This document shows, one piece after another, positions 34,781 to 44,454 of a stretch of 64,000 nucleotides of DNA. Both the position numbers and the translations under genes were made by a program. The notes under the pieces are model-generated. The model worked only from the letters and a program-made list of their open reading frames with translations, was not told the DNA's origin and made no database searches. Position 1 is the stretch's first letter; every line of letters starts with the position of its first letter. The DNA lies in the NCBI RefSeq assembly GCF_009937765.1, contig NZ_CP047089.1:3098272-3162271 (forward strand), in the 5' to 3' direction. The DNA is from Bacillus pumilus (lineage in GTDB: Bacteria > Bacillota > Bacilli > Bacillales > Bacillaceae).

Positions 34781-35665
34781 TTATTTTGACGTAAGCTTTT
34801 TATGAATAAATGAACCAAGCCATCTAGCTGCTAAGTTGAACAATAAGACTGAAAGCACAAGTACAGCTGATGCACCATTTGCAATGGCCTCTGCATCTGG
34901 AATGATTCCTTGTGTATTGACGTTCCATATATGAACGGCTAATGTTTCTGCCGGTCTAAATACATTCAGCGGTGACGTATCAGAAAAAGGACTCCAGTTT
35001 GTGAAATCAAGGCGCGGTGTAGAGAGACCTGCTGTAAAAAGAAGGGCTGCCGCCTCACCAAAGACTCTTCCTGATGCTAAAATCGCACCAGTGATAATAG
35101 ATGGAAGCGCACCTGGAATAAGGACTGTTTTGACTGTGTGCCACTTCGTTACACCAAGCGCAAGAGATGCTTCCTTTTGATCCTTCGGTACTGAGCGCAG
35201 CGCATCTTCTGTGACCCTGACCATCACCGGCAGGTTAAACACAGTGAGTGCAAGAGCTCCCCCAATGATCGTATAGCCCCAGCCTGTTAAATTCACAAAC
35301 ATGAGTAAACCAAACATACCAATGACGATAGATGGAAGCGAAGACAGCACTTCAATACATGTACGAATAAAATCTGTGACTTTGTTTTGAGGCGCGTACT
35401 CTGCCATATACACGCCACCGCCGACGCCAAGCGGTACTGTAATCAGCATCGTAATAAACAAAATATAAAACGAGTTAAAGAGCTGATCCCTGATACCGCC
35501 GCCAGAGCCAATCGCACTTGAGCGGGTTGTTAAAAAGTCGAAATTTAATTCTTTTGCACCGTTGAAAATGATATAAGAAAACAAACCAACGAGAATCGCC
35601 GTAATAATGGCTGCACATAATCCAAATATAAATGTGGCAAAACGATCGGTCATTTTGCTATTCAT
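34781..35665 (-). CDS. pstA: PstA, phosphate ABC transporter permease
   Basis: A 294-residue permease with six hydrophobic segments and the inner-membrane transport signature EASLALGVTKWHTVKTVLIP. It forms the channel with PstC. Its ATG overlaps the pstC stop by one base (TAATG), so the two are coupled. Confidence 0.95.
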   Translation of the reverse strand: MNSKMTDRFATFIFGLCAAIITAILVGLFSYIIFNGAKELNFDFLTTRSSAIGSGGGIRDQLFNSFYILFITMLITVPLGVGGGVYMAEYAPQNKVTDFIRTCIEVLSSLPSIVIGMFGLLMFVNLTGWGYTIIGGALALTVFNLPVMVRVTEDALRSVPKDQKEASLALGVTKWHTVKTVLIPGALPSIITGAILASGRVFGEAAALLFTAGLSTPRLDFTNWSPFSDTSPLNVFRPAETLAVHIWNVNTQGIIPDAEAIANGASAVLVLSVLLFNLAARWLGSFIHKKLTSK

Positions 35666-36591
35666 TAAATCTTCCTCCTAGACGACAAGTATCTGATAAT
35701 GAGTATGAACATAAATGATACAACTAGAAGGACAAGCCCCATTGACCAAAGTGTATTATTCTCAACACTTCCATACGTTGTGTGACCCATGTTTAACGTA
35801 ATAATGGTTGTTAATGTACCAGCTGTATCCATAATGCTCTCTGGTAAATTACGCGTGTTTCCAATGACCATCTGTACAGCAAGGGCTTCGCCGAATGCTC
35901 TAGCCATGCCAAGAACGACCGCTGTCATTAATGTTGGCAGAGCTGCTGGTACAAGCACACGTCTAATCGTTTGCCATCTTGTTGCACCTAATGCGTACGA
36001 TCCCTCACGTAAACTTTTTGGTAGTGAACCCATTGCATCAGTCGCAATAGATGTAACGGTTGGCAGAATCATAATAGACAGGACAATCGTTCCTGCTAGC
36101 ACGCTATGCCCTGACCCGCTTGACTTGAAGTGACCGATAAACGGCACTAATACTGTAAGACCTATGAATCCGTAAACAACGGATGGAATCCCTACAAGCA
36201 ATTCGATGACTGGCTGGAGGATTTTACGTCCCCAAGCAGGTGCAATTTCTGTCATAAAGATTGCGCCTGCAATGCCTAGTGGCGCTGCAATAAGTGCCGA
36301 TAGGAGCGTGACGGCAATTGATCCGAAAATAAAAGGAAATGCGCCGTACTGCGGGTTTTCTGCTGTTGGGTTCCAATTGATACTGGTTAAGAACTCAATT
36401 GGGCTTACACCATTTACGATGAAAGATTGTAAACCCTTAATACCAAGGAAGATGGTGATGGCGATCGATACAGCGATCATTAAGAATGCGCAGAATCTCA
36501 CCAAAATACTTCCTCTTACTTCATCCATTTGCCTATTTTTCTTCGAGCGAATCAGTCGATCGCTCGCTTCTGTATGTTCTATCTGCTTCAT
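35665..36591 (-). CDS. pstC: PstC, phosphate ABC transporter permease
   Basis: A 308-residue permease with an N-terminal cytoplasmic stretch, six transmembrane helices, and the EGSYALGATRWQTIRRVLVP coupling loop. It pairs with PstA. It is separated from pstS by a 79-base gap containing a stable hairpin that may lower distal expression. Confidence 0.95.
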   Translation of the reverse strand: MKQIEHTEASDRLIRSKKNRQMDEVRGSILVRFCAFLMIAVSIAITIFLGIKGLQSFIVNGVSPIEFLTSINWNPTAENPQYGAFPFIFGSIAVTLLSALIAAPLGIAGAIFMTEIAPAWGRKILQPVIELLVGIPSVVYGFIGLTVLVPFIGHFKSSGSGHSVLAGTIVLSIMILPTVTSIATDAMGSLPKSLREGSYALGATRWQTIRRVLVPAALPTLMTAVVLGMARAFGEALAVQMVIGNTRNLPESIMDTAGTLTTIITLNMGHTTYGSVENNTLWSMGLVLLVVSFMFILIIRYLSSRRKI

Positions 36592-36622
36592 CTTTTTCTA
36601 CACTCCTATGAATGTCATAAAA

Positions 36623-36648
36623 GGAAAAGTGAAAAGCTCCACTTTTCC
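36623..36648 (-). other. Intercistronic hairpin between pstS and pstC
   Basis: GGAAAAGTG paired with CACTTTTCC, then TTTTATG on the minus strand. Probably a partial terminator or 3'-end stabiliser giving higher pstS than pstC-pstBB mRNA, as often seen for binding-protein genes. Confidence 0.6.
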
Positions 36649-36670
36649 TTCATCAGCAATTCAAGACCTA

Positions 36671-37588
36671 TTACTTATCTGTTTGTTTGCCTGTTGCGTC
36701 TCTTTCTACTTTCATATTAGAAACTGAGATGTAGCCTTGATCTTTGACGATTTCTTTTTGTACTTCATCACTCATGAGGTAATCTAAGAATTGTTTTGCT
36801 AGACCATCCGGCTCACCTTTTGTATAAGAATGCTCGTAAGCCCAAATTGTATATTTACCGCTTTCTACATTGCTTTCTTCCGGTTTCACACCATCAATGC
36901 TAAGCGGTGTAATTTTGTCATCTGTTAAATAAGAGAATGCTAGGTATCCAATCGCACCTGGTGTTTCTGCAATCAATTTTTTCACTGTGTTTGAAGAATC
37001 TTCTGTGATTCCTTCTGCAGGTGTTGCACCATCAAGTGCATACTTCACAAATGTTGCACGAGTTCCTGAAGAGTCAGGTCTGTTCACAAGAGTGATTTTT
37101 TGGTCTTTCCCGCCAAGCTCTTTCCAGTTTTTGATTTTACCAGTGAAGATTTTTTTCAATTCGTCCTTTGAGATGTCTTTGACACCCACTTCAGGGTTTA
37201 CAGCTGCAGCCATTCCAACAACTGCTACTTTGTGGTCTGTTAAAGCTTTTGCGTCGATCCCGTCTTTCTCTTCTGCGAATACATCTGAGTTACCAATTTG
37301 TACAGATCCTTCTGACACTTGAGAAAGCCCTGTTCCTGAACCGCCGGCTTGTACTTGAATATCGGCTTTTGGATGTTTATCCATGAATTTTTCTGCTGCC
37401 GCAAGAACTAAAGGCTGCATCGCAGATGATCCTGAGATGGTAATGGAACCTGATGCCTCATCTTTGTTTGAAGCATTTCCTTTACTGTCTTTTGAATCTC
37501 CGCTTGAGCTGCTGTTTCCGCATGCTGTAACGAATGCTAACAATGCGATTGTAAGGAAAGTAAGCAGCCATAATTTGTTCTTTTTCAT
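36671..37588 (-). CDS. pstS: PstS, phosphate-binding lipoprotein
   Basis: A 305-residue lipoprotein with signal peptide and lipobox ending FVTAC (Cys23), then a Gly/Ser/Asp-rich linker and the PstS fold. Phosphate-binding patterns ITISGSSAMQPL, AGGSGTGLSQ and NRPDSSGTRATF are visible. It feeds PstC-PstA. First gene of the operon; four Pho-box repeats lie 77-110 bases upstream. Confidence 0.96.
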   Translation of the reverse strand: MKKNKLWLLTFLTIALLAFVTACGNSSSSGDSKDSKGNASNKDEASGSITISGSSAMQPLVLAAAEKFMDKHPKADIQVQAGGSGTGLSQVSEGSVQIGNSDVFAEEKDGIDAKALTDHKVAVVGMAAAVNPEVGVKDISKDELKKIFTGKIKNWKELGGKDQKITLVNRPDSSGTRATFVKYALDGATPAEGITEDSSNTVKKLIAETPGAIGYLAFSYLTDDKITPLSIDGVKPEESNVESGKYTIWAYEHSYTKGEPDGLAKQFLDYLMSDEVQKEIVKDQGYISVSNMKVERDATGKQTDK

Positions 37589-37664
37589 TTCAAGAATACC
37601 CCCTGAATAATTTGTCCTACGAGTTATACATTAAAGGTTCTTTATTAATTTCGTTTAAATGGAA

Positions 37665-37698
37665 TGTTAAGGTTTTGTAAATGTCGAAGTTTTGTAGA
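37665..37698 (-). promoter_or_regulatory. Tandem Pho boxes upstream of pstS
   Basis: Minus-strand hexamers TCTACA, TCGACA, TTTACA and TTAACA. The first and second, and the third and fourth, are each separated by five bases (11-base period), matching the PhoP~P consensus TT(A/C/T)ACA. They lie where PhoP activates the pst promoter. Confidence 0.85.
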
Positions 37699-37757
37699 GA
37701 TCTTGCGATGTTTTTTATGTATTTTGTCAATTTATCTCGGAATTTTTGAAGAAAACG

Positions 37758-37790
37758 TAAAAAAACGCCCACAAAAAGTGAGCGTTTTTA
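37758..37790 (-). terminator. Terminator of pbpA
   Basis: TAAAAACGC..CAC paired with GTG..GCGTTTTTA around a short loop, followed by T on the minus strand, just after the pbpA stop. Confidence 0.85.
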
Positions 37791-37802
37791 CCTAGAAAAG
37801 GT

Positions 37803-39938
37803 CTAGTCATTTGTTTCTGCTTCATTTTCAATTTTATTTTTGTTCTTCGCTTGTGTATCATTGCTTTCCTGTTTTGATTTTAGCTCAAAGTATTTGTCTA
37901 ATACTTGTTCACCGATATCATTTGTAATTGGATAGCGCTGATTGTAGTCCTGATACACCCATGGTACAACGACGGAAATGGCCACTTCTGGGTTATCAGC
38001 AGGCGCATACGCCACAAGTGTCGTGTTGTATGTTGGTGTGCCGCGTTTGCTTTTAATTGGGCCGTCATAGAATGATTGAGCGGTTCCTGTCTTGCCAGCT
38101 GGGTTATACTTTTTGTTGCCAAAGTTCGAGTAGGCTGTCCCTCTTGGGTTCTGCATGACAAGCTTGAACCCTTGCTGAACACGCTTGATCTGATCACTTG
38201 TCATGTCTAGTTTATTCAATACGTCTGGTTTGACGGATTCTGTTACAGCACCAATGCCGCGCTGCGGATCTGGCTCTCTCACTTCTTTCACAAGCTGCGG
38301 ACGTAAACGATATCCGCCATTGGCAACCGTTGAAACGTATTGCGCCATTTGCAGCGGTGTAAACGTATCATACTGTCCAATTGCATAGTCAAGCAGGAGT
38401 CCAGATTGTGTAGACGTTCCTCGGTAGCCTGTCGCTTCGTTTGGCAGGTCAATTCCTGTTTTGACCCCAAGACCAAATTTACTGAAATTATAACGGAATG
38501 TATCAAAAGCTTTCGGATCGATTGGGAGCGGTTGGTTCTTACGATACTCCCCTTTTCCAACAGCAATCGCTGTTTTAAACATATACACGTTAGATGAACG
38601 CTCAAGTGCCGTTAAATCATTAATGAGTCCCATATTTTGATAGGATTTCTTAGGTGGTGACTGCGCGATGTACAGAGGTTCATCGTACTGGGTACTTCCA
38701 ATATGAATCACACCTGTTTTATAGCCAGTCAGTACAGTGGCTCCTTTTACGGCTGAGCCCATCGCATAGGATGATGTCATTGTTCCTAATGCGTAGTCAT
38801 CAAATTTGTATTTTCCGTTTTTGTTTGAAATCTGTTTCCCAGCAACGGAGAGAACTTCTCCATTTCTAGGGTCCATCATGACAACAAACGCACGATCAAG
38901 AAGCTCTGTCCCGCCTCTTTGTTTCGCACTTTTTAAGTTCTTTTCAATGATCTTTTCAACTGCCTTTTGTAGTTGAATATCAATGGTAAGCACAAGGTCT
39001 TTCCCGCTCTTTCCTTCTGTTAGCACTTTAGAGCTTGTTACATTGCCCTCTTTATCAGTTGTGCTCTGCTCTTTTTCCTTCTGTCCTTGCAGGACATCTT
39101 CATATTGATATTCTAAATAGCTTTTTCCTACACGATCATTTCGGCTGTAGCCGAGCGATAAATAATGTTCAAGTAGTGACTGCGGAAGTCCTTCATCACT
39201 TGAAGACACACTGCCGAGCATACTGCGGAGCAGTCCTTTATACGGATAGCTGCGTGACCAATCTGTTGTGACATCCACACCTGGCAACTCGTCCAAATGC
39301 TCAGAGACGTAAGCAATTTCGCTTGGCTTTACATCATCATTTTTAATGAATTGAGGCGTAAGTGCATACCCTGCATCCATTTGTCTTTTAATCGCAAGCA
39401 CTTGTAAGTCTTTTTTCGTCAGTTGATTTAATTCCTTGTCCGTGATGCGTTTCAGCTGAAGCTCATATAATTTATCATCAGCGACCTTATCGTCACCCTT
39501 TAATTCTGATTCCTTTTGAACAAGCTTTTTCGCTTCGTTCGGATGCGTTAAAATCCAGAAATCTTTTTTGTCACGATCTGTGATTTTTTTCGTACTCACA
39601 TGTATCATATCCGCTAATTTTGTAGCCACTTTGAGCCGCTCTTCTTGTGAAGTCGTCGAGGTTCTCGTATATGTAATGGCATTTAGCGCTTTATTGCTGA
39701 CAATCGTATTATAATTTCGATCGTAAATTTTTCCGCGCGGAGCAGCTGAGCTGACATTTACATCCTCTTGTTTTTCTGCCTGCTTTTTATAATCTTCTCC
39801 ATTGACAATTTGTACAAATCCGAGTCTTACAACAACACCAGTAAAAATAATAAACGCAGCTAAAAATAGTAAATTCAGCCGGAGTGGAAGTGTTTTGCGC
39901 CCTTCCTTCGCGTCTTTTTTGCTTTTCTTGTTTCTCAT
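37803..39938 (-). CDS. pbpA: PbpA, class B penicillin-binding protein 2A
   Basis: A 711-residue transpeptidase with a short basic cytoplasmic tail, one transmembrane helix (about 21-40), a PBP dimerisation domain, and the transpeptidase domain with SxxK (Ser395-Lys398), SxN (Ser448-Ser-Asn450) and KTG (Lys616). PBP2a makes lateral wall during elongation and spore outgrowth. The ATG at 39938 follows AAAGGTG and gives the near-standard length (716 in B. subtilis); an upstream in-frame extension overlaps a hairpin and is unlikely. Confidence 0.95.
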   Translation of the reverse strand: MRNKKSKKDAKEGRKTLPLRLNLLFLAAFIIFTGVVVRLGFVQIVNGEDYKKQAEKQEDVNVSSAAPRGKIYDRNYNTIVSNKALNAITYTRTSTTSQEERLKVATKLADMIHVSTKKITDRDKKDFWILTHPNEAKKLVQKESELKGDDKVADDKLYELQLKRITDKELNQLTKKDLQVLAIKRQMDAGYALTPQFIKNDDVKPSEIAYVSEHLDELPGVDVTTDWSRSYPYKGLLRSMLGSVSSSDEGLPQSLLEHYLSLGYSRNDRVGKSYLEYQYEDVLQGQKEKEQSTTDKEGNVTSSKVLTEGKSGKDLVLTIDIQLQKAVEKIIEKNLKSAKQRGGTELLDRAFVVMMDPRNGEVLSVAGKQISNKNGKYKFDDYALGTMTSSYAMGSAVKGATVLTGYKTGVIHIGSTQYDEPLYIAQSPPKKSYQNMGLINDLTALERSSNVYMFKTAIAVGKGEYRKNQPLPIDPKAFDTFRYNFSKFGLGVKTGIDLPNEATGYRGTSTQSGLLLDYAIGQYDTFTPLQMAQYVSTVANGGYRLRPQLVKEVREPDPQRGIGAVTESVKPDVLNKLDMTSDQIKRVQQGFKLVMQNPRGTAYSNFGNKKYNPAGKTGTAQSFYDGPIKSKRGTPTYNTTLVAYAPADNPEVAISVVVPWVYQDYNQRYPITNDIGEQVLDKYFELKSKQESNDTQAKNKNKIENEAETND

Positions 39939-39965
39939 CACATCACCTTTTCTATCAAGAAAGAA

Positions 39966-39998
39966 ATGGCACCCCTTTTTGTGTATAAAAGGTGCCAT
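39966..39998 (-). terminator. Hairpin between yqgE and pbpA
   Basis: ATGGCACC paired with GGTGCCAT, with an inner AAAA/TTTT helix, ending 28 bases before the pbpA start. The following T stretch is interrupted, so it may be a leaky yqgE terminator or a leader hairpin. Confidence 0.6.
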
Positions 39999-40060
39999 CA
40001 TCATTTTAGCGGTTTTTCTATTATTTATCTAGAAATTTGATGTTCCATTGGTAAGAAATT

Positions 40061-41347
40061 TTACCTTTCTCCCTTAATAAGGTTCGTCTGAGAAACTGGC
40101 TTTTGACCGTCTGCCTCTTTCATATCAGCAGTTTTTTCTTTCAAATGAATATCTTTTACAAAGAAATAAATGAGGGTATGTCCCGCTCCAAGCACAACGA
40201 GAGATGCAGGTATCCCGAGCTCATCACCAAGTAAAGTGACAGACAAAAGAAACAACAAAATAGAACAAATACGGCCAGCATTTAAAAACAGCTCTCTGAC
40301 CACAATATATTCAATTCGGGCTTTCCTTGCATACCTTGCATGACCGATGACATCGTATGTTAAGGATACATATGGAACAAGCAGAAGCGGATATCCTATC
40401 GCAATGGCGACCGCATACATGAGAAGTGATACATAGGACAAGTGAAAGACGATTAAGAACAAGGCTCCGTATAAAATCAGCCCGCCAAGCATGATGGCTT
40501 TCTTACGCCACTTTTTCTTAATCAAACGCGTAGCGAAGAAATAAGCGAAAAAAGCAACACCTGAGTTCACCAAACCAAATGTCCCAAGAGCAAGTTCACT
40601 GTTTGTTGCGATAAACACAAAGACACTGATTAAGAAGACAAAGACTCCTTCACGAAGCCCTTGAAAAAAGTGAGCTGTTGTAATCCTACGCCAATTCTCG
40701 TCAGCATGACGTTCTTTCCATATTTGCTTGATGATGAATTTCCCTTTGGACTGCCTTCTCTTGAGGAAAAAGCTCATCACAACCGCGAGTGAAAACAAAA
40801 AAAGCGATAACGTGAAAATCACCGTATAGCCTGTATCATCTGTTAATTGCGATATGACAATCCCCGCAATAAGAGGACCGATCATGCCAGCTGTAGATGA
40901 CAGCACGCCGAGAAATCCATTAAAGAAATCTCTTGTTTCGGGCTCGGTGATCTCAAAGGTAAGTACGTTAAAAGCAAGCCAGTAAAAGCCATAACCGATC
41001 CCAAGGACACTCCCTAATAAAACAAGCCGCGCTGCTGCGTGCTCTCCTGCTATTAAGACAATTAAGTAAAAAGCAGCTAAGAAGATAACGCCGAAACGAA
41101 GGACAAACGCCCGGTCTATTTTTTTAGCGAGCTTGCCTGCGAATAAAAATGTAATCGGCTGCAGCACAACAATAGCCAGATTGTAAATCGCAAGATCGGT
41201 GAATTTCCCAGACTGTTTCCATAAATACACGTTTACAAACGTATTAGAAAGCGCAATGGCAAGTGCATATAATCCGCCAATCGTGAGGAGGAGCATTAAA
41301 TCTCTTGTCACATCCATGTCCCCGAACATTTTCTTTAATCTGCTCAT
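40061..41347 (-). CDS. yqgE: YqgE, MFS-family membrane protein
   Basis: A 428-residue polytopic protein with about twelve hydrophobic segments, matching YqgE by position between sodA and pbpA. The transported substrate is unknown. The ATG at 41347 is nine bases from AAAGGAG; an ATG three codons upstream would be too close. A role linked to pbpA is not supported by any motif. Confidence 0.88.
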   Translation of the reverse strand: MSRLKKMFGDMDVTRDLMLLLTIGGLYALAIALSNTFVNVYLWKQSGKFTDLAIYNLAIVVLQPITFLFAGKLAKKIDRAFVLRFGVIFLAAFYLIVLIAGEHAAARLVLLGSVLGIGYGFYWLAFNVLTFEITEPETRDFFNGFLGVLSSTAGMIGPLIAGIVISQLTDDTGYTVIFTLSLFLFSLAVVMSFFLKRRQSKGKFIIKQIWKERHADENWRRITTAHFFQGLREGVFVFLISVFVFIATNSELALGTFGLVNSGVAFFAYFFATRLIKKKWRKKAIMLGGLILYGALFLIVFHLSYVSLLMYAVAIAIGYPLLLVPYVSLTYDVIGHARYARKARIEYIVVRELFLNAGRICSILLFLLSVTLLGDELGIPASLVVLGAGHTLIYFFVKDIHLKEKTADMKEADGQKPVSQTNLIKGER

Positions 41348-41423
41348 ATATTTCATTCTCCTTTTCTACACAATAGTCTGTCTCATCAAAAGGCAGATAT
41401 GTAAAAAAAGGAGGGAAAATATA

Positions 41424-41456
41424 AAAAGACCTGCTTCTCTAAAGAGCAGGTCTTTT
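41424..41456 (-). terminator. Terminator of sodA
   Basis: AAAAAGACCTGC paired with GCAGGTCTTTT, shortly after the sodA stop codon. Confidence 0.9.
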
Positions 41457-41469
41457 CAAATCAAATGAT

Positions 41470-42078
41470 TTATTTAGCTTCGCTGTAAAGGCGAGCCACT
41501 TCATCCCAGTTCACAACATTCCAGAATGCTGAAATGTAATCAGGACGACGGTTTTGGTAGTTTAGGTAGTAAGCATGCTCCCAAACGTCAAGTCCTAGAA
41601 TTGGTGTTTTTCCTTCAGTTAAAGGAGAATCTTGGTTTGGCGTGCTTGTGATTTCAAGTTTGCCATTGTTCACAACAAGCCATGCCCAACCAGAACCAAA
41701 GCGTCCTGCAGCTGCTGCAGCGAAATCAGATTTGAATTTTTCAAATCCGCCTAATTCTTTTTCGATTGCATCTGCAAGTTCACCAGTTGGTGCGCCGCCA
41801 CCGTTTGGTGAAAGAAGCGTCCAGAATAATGAGTGGTTAGCATGTCCTCCGCCATTGTTACGTACAGCTGTACGGATGTTCTCAGGCACAGAGTTTAGGT
41901 TAGCCACTAGCTCTTCGATTGATTGATCTTCAAGAGCTGATACACCTTCGATTGCTTTGTTTAAGTTTGTTACGTATGTGTTGTGGTGTTTTGTGTGGTG
42001 AATCGTCATTGTTTCCTTGTCGATATGTGGTTCTAATGCATCGTAAGCATATGGTAATTCTGGAAGTTTAAAAGCCAT
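41470..42078 (-). CDS. sodA: SodA, manganese superoxide dismutase
   Basis: A 202-residue Fe/Mn-type superoxide dismutase. Metal ligands His27, His82, Asp164 and His168 are in place ([12 protein letters not shown]), and [11 protein letters not shown] with Gly77 is typical of the Mn form. It removes superoxide in the cytoplasm. Strong AAGGAGGAAT ribosome binding site; monocistronic with a terminator. Confidence 0.97.
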   Translation of the reverse strand: MAFKLPELPYAYDALEPHIDKETMTIHHTKHHNTYVTNLNKAIEGVSALEDQSIEELVANLNSVPENIRTAVRNNGGGHANHSLFWTLLSPNGGGAPTGELADAIEKELGGFEKFKSDFAAAAAGRFGSGWAWLVVNNGKLEITSTPNQDSPLTEGKTPILGLDVWEHAYYLNYQNRRPDYISAFWNVVNWDEVARLYSEAK

Positions 42079-42264
42079 GGTTAAATTCCTCCTTAGAAAT
42101 GTATGTACTGAAATGCTTCCTTAGGTATAAGCAAGCAATTCACCCTACTCAAAGAGTATCAAAAGAATTGGCTTGTTTCAACGTTATTGCTCATGATCTG
42201 AAACATTTCAGTGTTTATTTTGTATTTAGCCCTTTGGAAAAAGTTTTAAACTCCTTTTTTCTAT

Positions 42265-42750
42265 TTATCGAAGGACATAGAATAAAAAGATGCCCAGCAT
42301 CAGCGCTTGGATCAATCCTTTGGCAAATACCCCTGATATAAATCCGATTAATGAGCCTAATCCTACTTTCACACTTGTCTTCACATCTTTTTGATGAACA
42401 AGGAGCTCTGCAATAACACTTCCGATAAATGGACCAATGATAATTCCTGCAATCGGAATGACAAAGGGACCGACTAATAACCCGATGGTACTTCCCCAAA
42501 TAGCTGCACGGCTACCACCAAACCGCTTGACCCCAATAAGATTTGAGACATAATCTGCCGCAAATAATACTGCGGTAAACACGGCTTGAATGAGCCAAAA
42601 CGTCAGTGTCAGCGGCTCGAAGCTGAAAAAGAAACCATATAGAATAAATCCGAGAACGATAAAAACCACGCTAGGGATAATTGGATAAACAAGTCCAACA
42701 AATGCAATGATAAATGCACAAATAATGAGAATCCAATACAGCACGTCCAA
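42265..42750 (-). CDS. yqgC: YqgC, DUF456 membrane protein
   Basis: A 161-residue protein with about four to five hydrophobic, glycine-rich segments, matching DUF456. Function unknown. The start is a TTG with AAAGGAGG nine bases upstream. It lies upstream of sodA on the same strand, 186 bases away. Confidence 0.88.
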   Translation of the reverse strand: MDVLYWILIICAFIIAFVGLVYPIIPSVVFIVLGFILYGFFFSFEPLTLTFWLIQAVFTAVLFAADYVSNLIGVKRFGGSRAAIWGSTIGLLVGPFVIPIAGIIIGPFIGSVIAELLVHQKDVKTSVKVGLGSLIGFISGVFAKGLIQALMLGIFLFYVLR

Positions 42751-42893
42751 GTCACAGCCGCCTCCTTTTTATTTGCTGTATTCATTATGCCTCATTCCTT
42801 CTATCTTAACCAGCAATGAAGGCCATACTTGTACTTGTTAGATAGACATTGATACAATATGAGAAATAGAAAAGAATGTAGGAAGTGAATTGA

Positions 42894-43664
42894 TTGAACG
42901 TATTTAAATTATTGTTAAAAGGCATTTATTCACCAAAAGATATTGCTAAAGCACGGTTTACAGGGATTGGAAAAGCAATTTTATTCATTTTTATCCTTTC
43001 GATCATCGCAGCAGTTCCTCAGGGTTATCATATGAGCCAAGAGATCTCAAATGCGATGTCAGGATTTCAGCATGTGATCAAAAAAGATTTACCTGATTTC
43101 TCAATCGAAAAAGGAAAGCTTCAAGCGGATCAAAGTGAACCGATAGAAAAAGAAGAAAACGGCATTACGATCTTTTTTGATCCTGCTGAAAAAATAAAAG
43201 CAAGTGAGCTTGAATCAAAGCAAACGGCCATCGCATTATTAAAAGAAAAAGCAGTGATTGCCATCGATGGGCAAATGACAGATATTCCGTATCAGCTGCT
43301 TGGTGGAACGCTGACAAAAGACGAACTTGCCCGCGTGACAAATCAGAATCAAGCGATTATTATCCCAGTCATCTGTGTGCTGCTATATCTATCAACTGCG
43401 GCTCTCATGTTCATTAGCGCAACTTTCCTTGCGATGCTTGGTACATTTATTAAACGCATGCAACAAAAAGAGCTTTCCTTCCAAATGCTGTGGAAACTCT
43501 CTGCTTACTCACTCACATTAACAACAGTCTTTTTCGCCATCATGAGCGCATTAAACACACCTGTTGCGAATTCATTTTTATTAAATTGGGTCATTAACTT
43601 TATCTTCTTATACCTTGTTGTAAAGGAAATACCCGCTAAACATAAACCACTTGTTAAAAATTAA
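42894..43664 (+). CDS. yqgB: YqgB, DUF1189 membrane protein
   Basis: A 256-residue protein with one N-terminal transmembrane segment (about 26-45), a soluble extracellular region (about 50-155) and three C-terminal segments, the DUF1189 pattern. Start is a TTG six bases after AGGAAGTG. Function unknown. Divergent from yqgC, ended by a terminator. Confidence 0.88.
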   Translation: MNVFKLLLKGIYSPKDIAKARFTGIGKAILFIFILSIIAAVPQGYHMSQEISNAMSGFQHVIKKDLPDFSIEKGKLQADQSEPIEKEENGITIFFDPAEKIKASELESKQTAIALLKEKAVIAIDGQMTDIPYQLLGGTLTKDELARVTNQNQAIIIPVICVLLYLSTAALMFISATFLAMLGTFIKRMQQKELSFQMLWKLSAYSLTLTTVFFAIMSALNTPVANSFLLNWVINFIFLYLVVKEIPAKHKPLVKN

Positions 43665-43675
43665 TTAAGTATATG

Positions 43676-43704
43676 AAAGCTCCCCCAACTCGGAGGAGCT
43701 TTTT
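43676..43704. terminator. Bidirectional terminator after yqgB
   Basis: AAAGCTCC paired with GGAGCTTTTT between convergent genes. Confidence 0.88.
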
Positions 43705-43719
43705 ATGTATGTGCGTGCT

Positions 43720-44265
43720 CTATGATTCATCCGGATGAATGATCGCAAACAAATAATGATCTTCCCATACGTCATTAATCTTTACTTTTTTACGATTCAG
43801 TCCCTCATTTTCAAAACCTGTCTTTTCCAGCACACGAATGGAACCTATATTACTCGGCTTTACTCCAGCTTCAATACGATGCAGGTGCAGCTCATCAAAA
43901 GCATAATCGATGATTAAACGAATGGCTTCTGTCATATACCCTTTCCCACCATGCTTTTCATCAAGTACATACCCTAGCCAAGCTCCCTCTACCGGACCTC
44001 TTACGACAGAACTTAAAGAGATTGTCCCAATTAAGCCATCTGTTTCATTTAAGAAAATACCATGCATATAGGCTTCATCCTGCGCGCATCTTTCCACACT
44101 GCGCTGAATTCGTTCAATTTGACGAGACAACGTGAAAAAATCGTCTTTCACCAAAGGTGTAAATTGCTGAAAATAGGAGCGATTCTCAAGCTCAAGTGTA
44201 AGTAGTGATTGTGCATCTTTTTCTGTTAGCACTCTCACATATATATGCTGACCGATTTTCTTCAA
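43720..44265 (-). CDS. GNAT N-acetyltransferase, RimJ/RimL type
   Basis: A 181-residue acetyltransferase with the RimJ/RimL-like pattern: YVRVLTEKDA near the start, WLGYVLDEKHGGKGYMTEAI (acetyl-CoA binding), and LHRIEAGVKPSNIGSIRVLEKTGF. The substrate is unknown; related proteins acetylate ribosomal proteins or small molecules. A TTG start at 44265 is chosen because GGGGGAG is six bases upstream. B. subtilis has yqgA at this place, so this gene is lineage-specific here. Confidence 0.85.
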   Translation of the reverse strand: MKKIGQHIYVRVLTEKDAQSLLTLELENRSYFQQFTPLVKDDFFTLSRQIERIQRSVERCAQDEAYMHGIFLNETDGLIGTISLSSVVRGPVEGAWLGYVLDEKHGGKGYMTEAIRLIIDYAFDELHLHRIEAGVKPSNIGSIRVLEKTGFENEGLNRKKVKINDVWEDHYLFAIIHPDES

Positions 44266-44454
44266 AAACTCTCCCCCTGTTCTTATTTTATCATAATCGT
44301 GATAGATGCTTGATAAAGCACCGCCGAACGTAAATTCATTACAAGACACACTAGAACGAACTAGAACCTTCCTTTCCAGCTTTTCTTCTCATGTTGGTTC
44401 TATCATTTCAGCACATGCATAGACTGAAGTAAACTCTTAAAAGCGGTGAGTGAA

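Noticed and set aside
39939..40004. N-terminal extension of PbpA
   Set aside because: It covers the hairpin between yqgE and pbpA; the ATG at 39938 has AAAGGTG and gives the family length.
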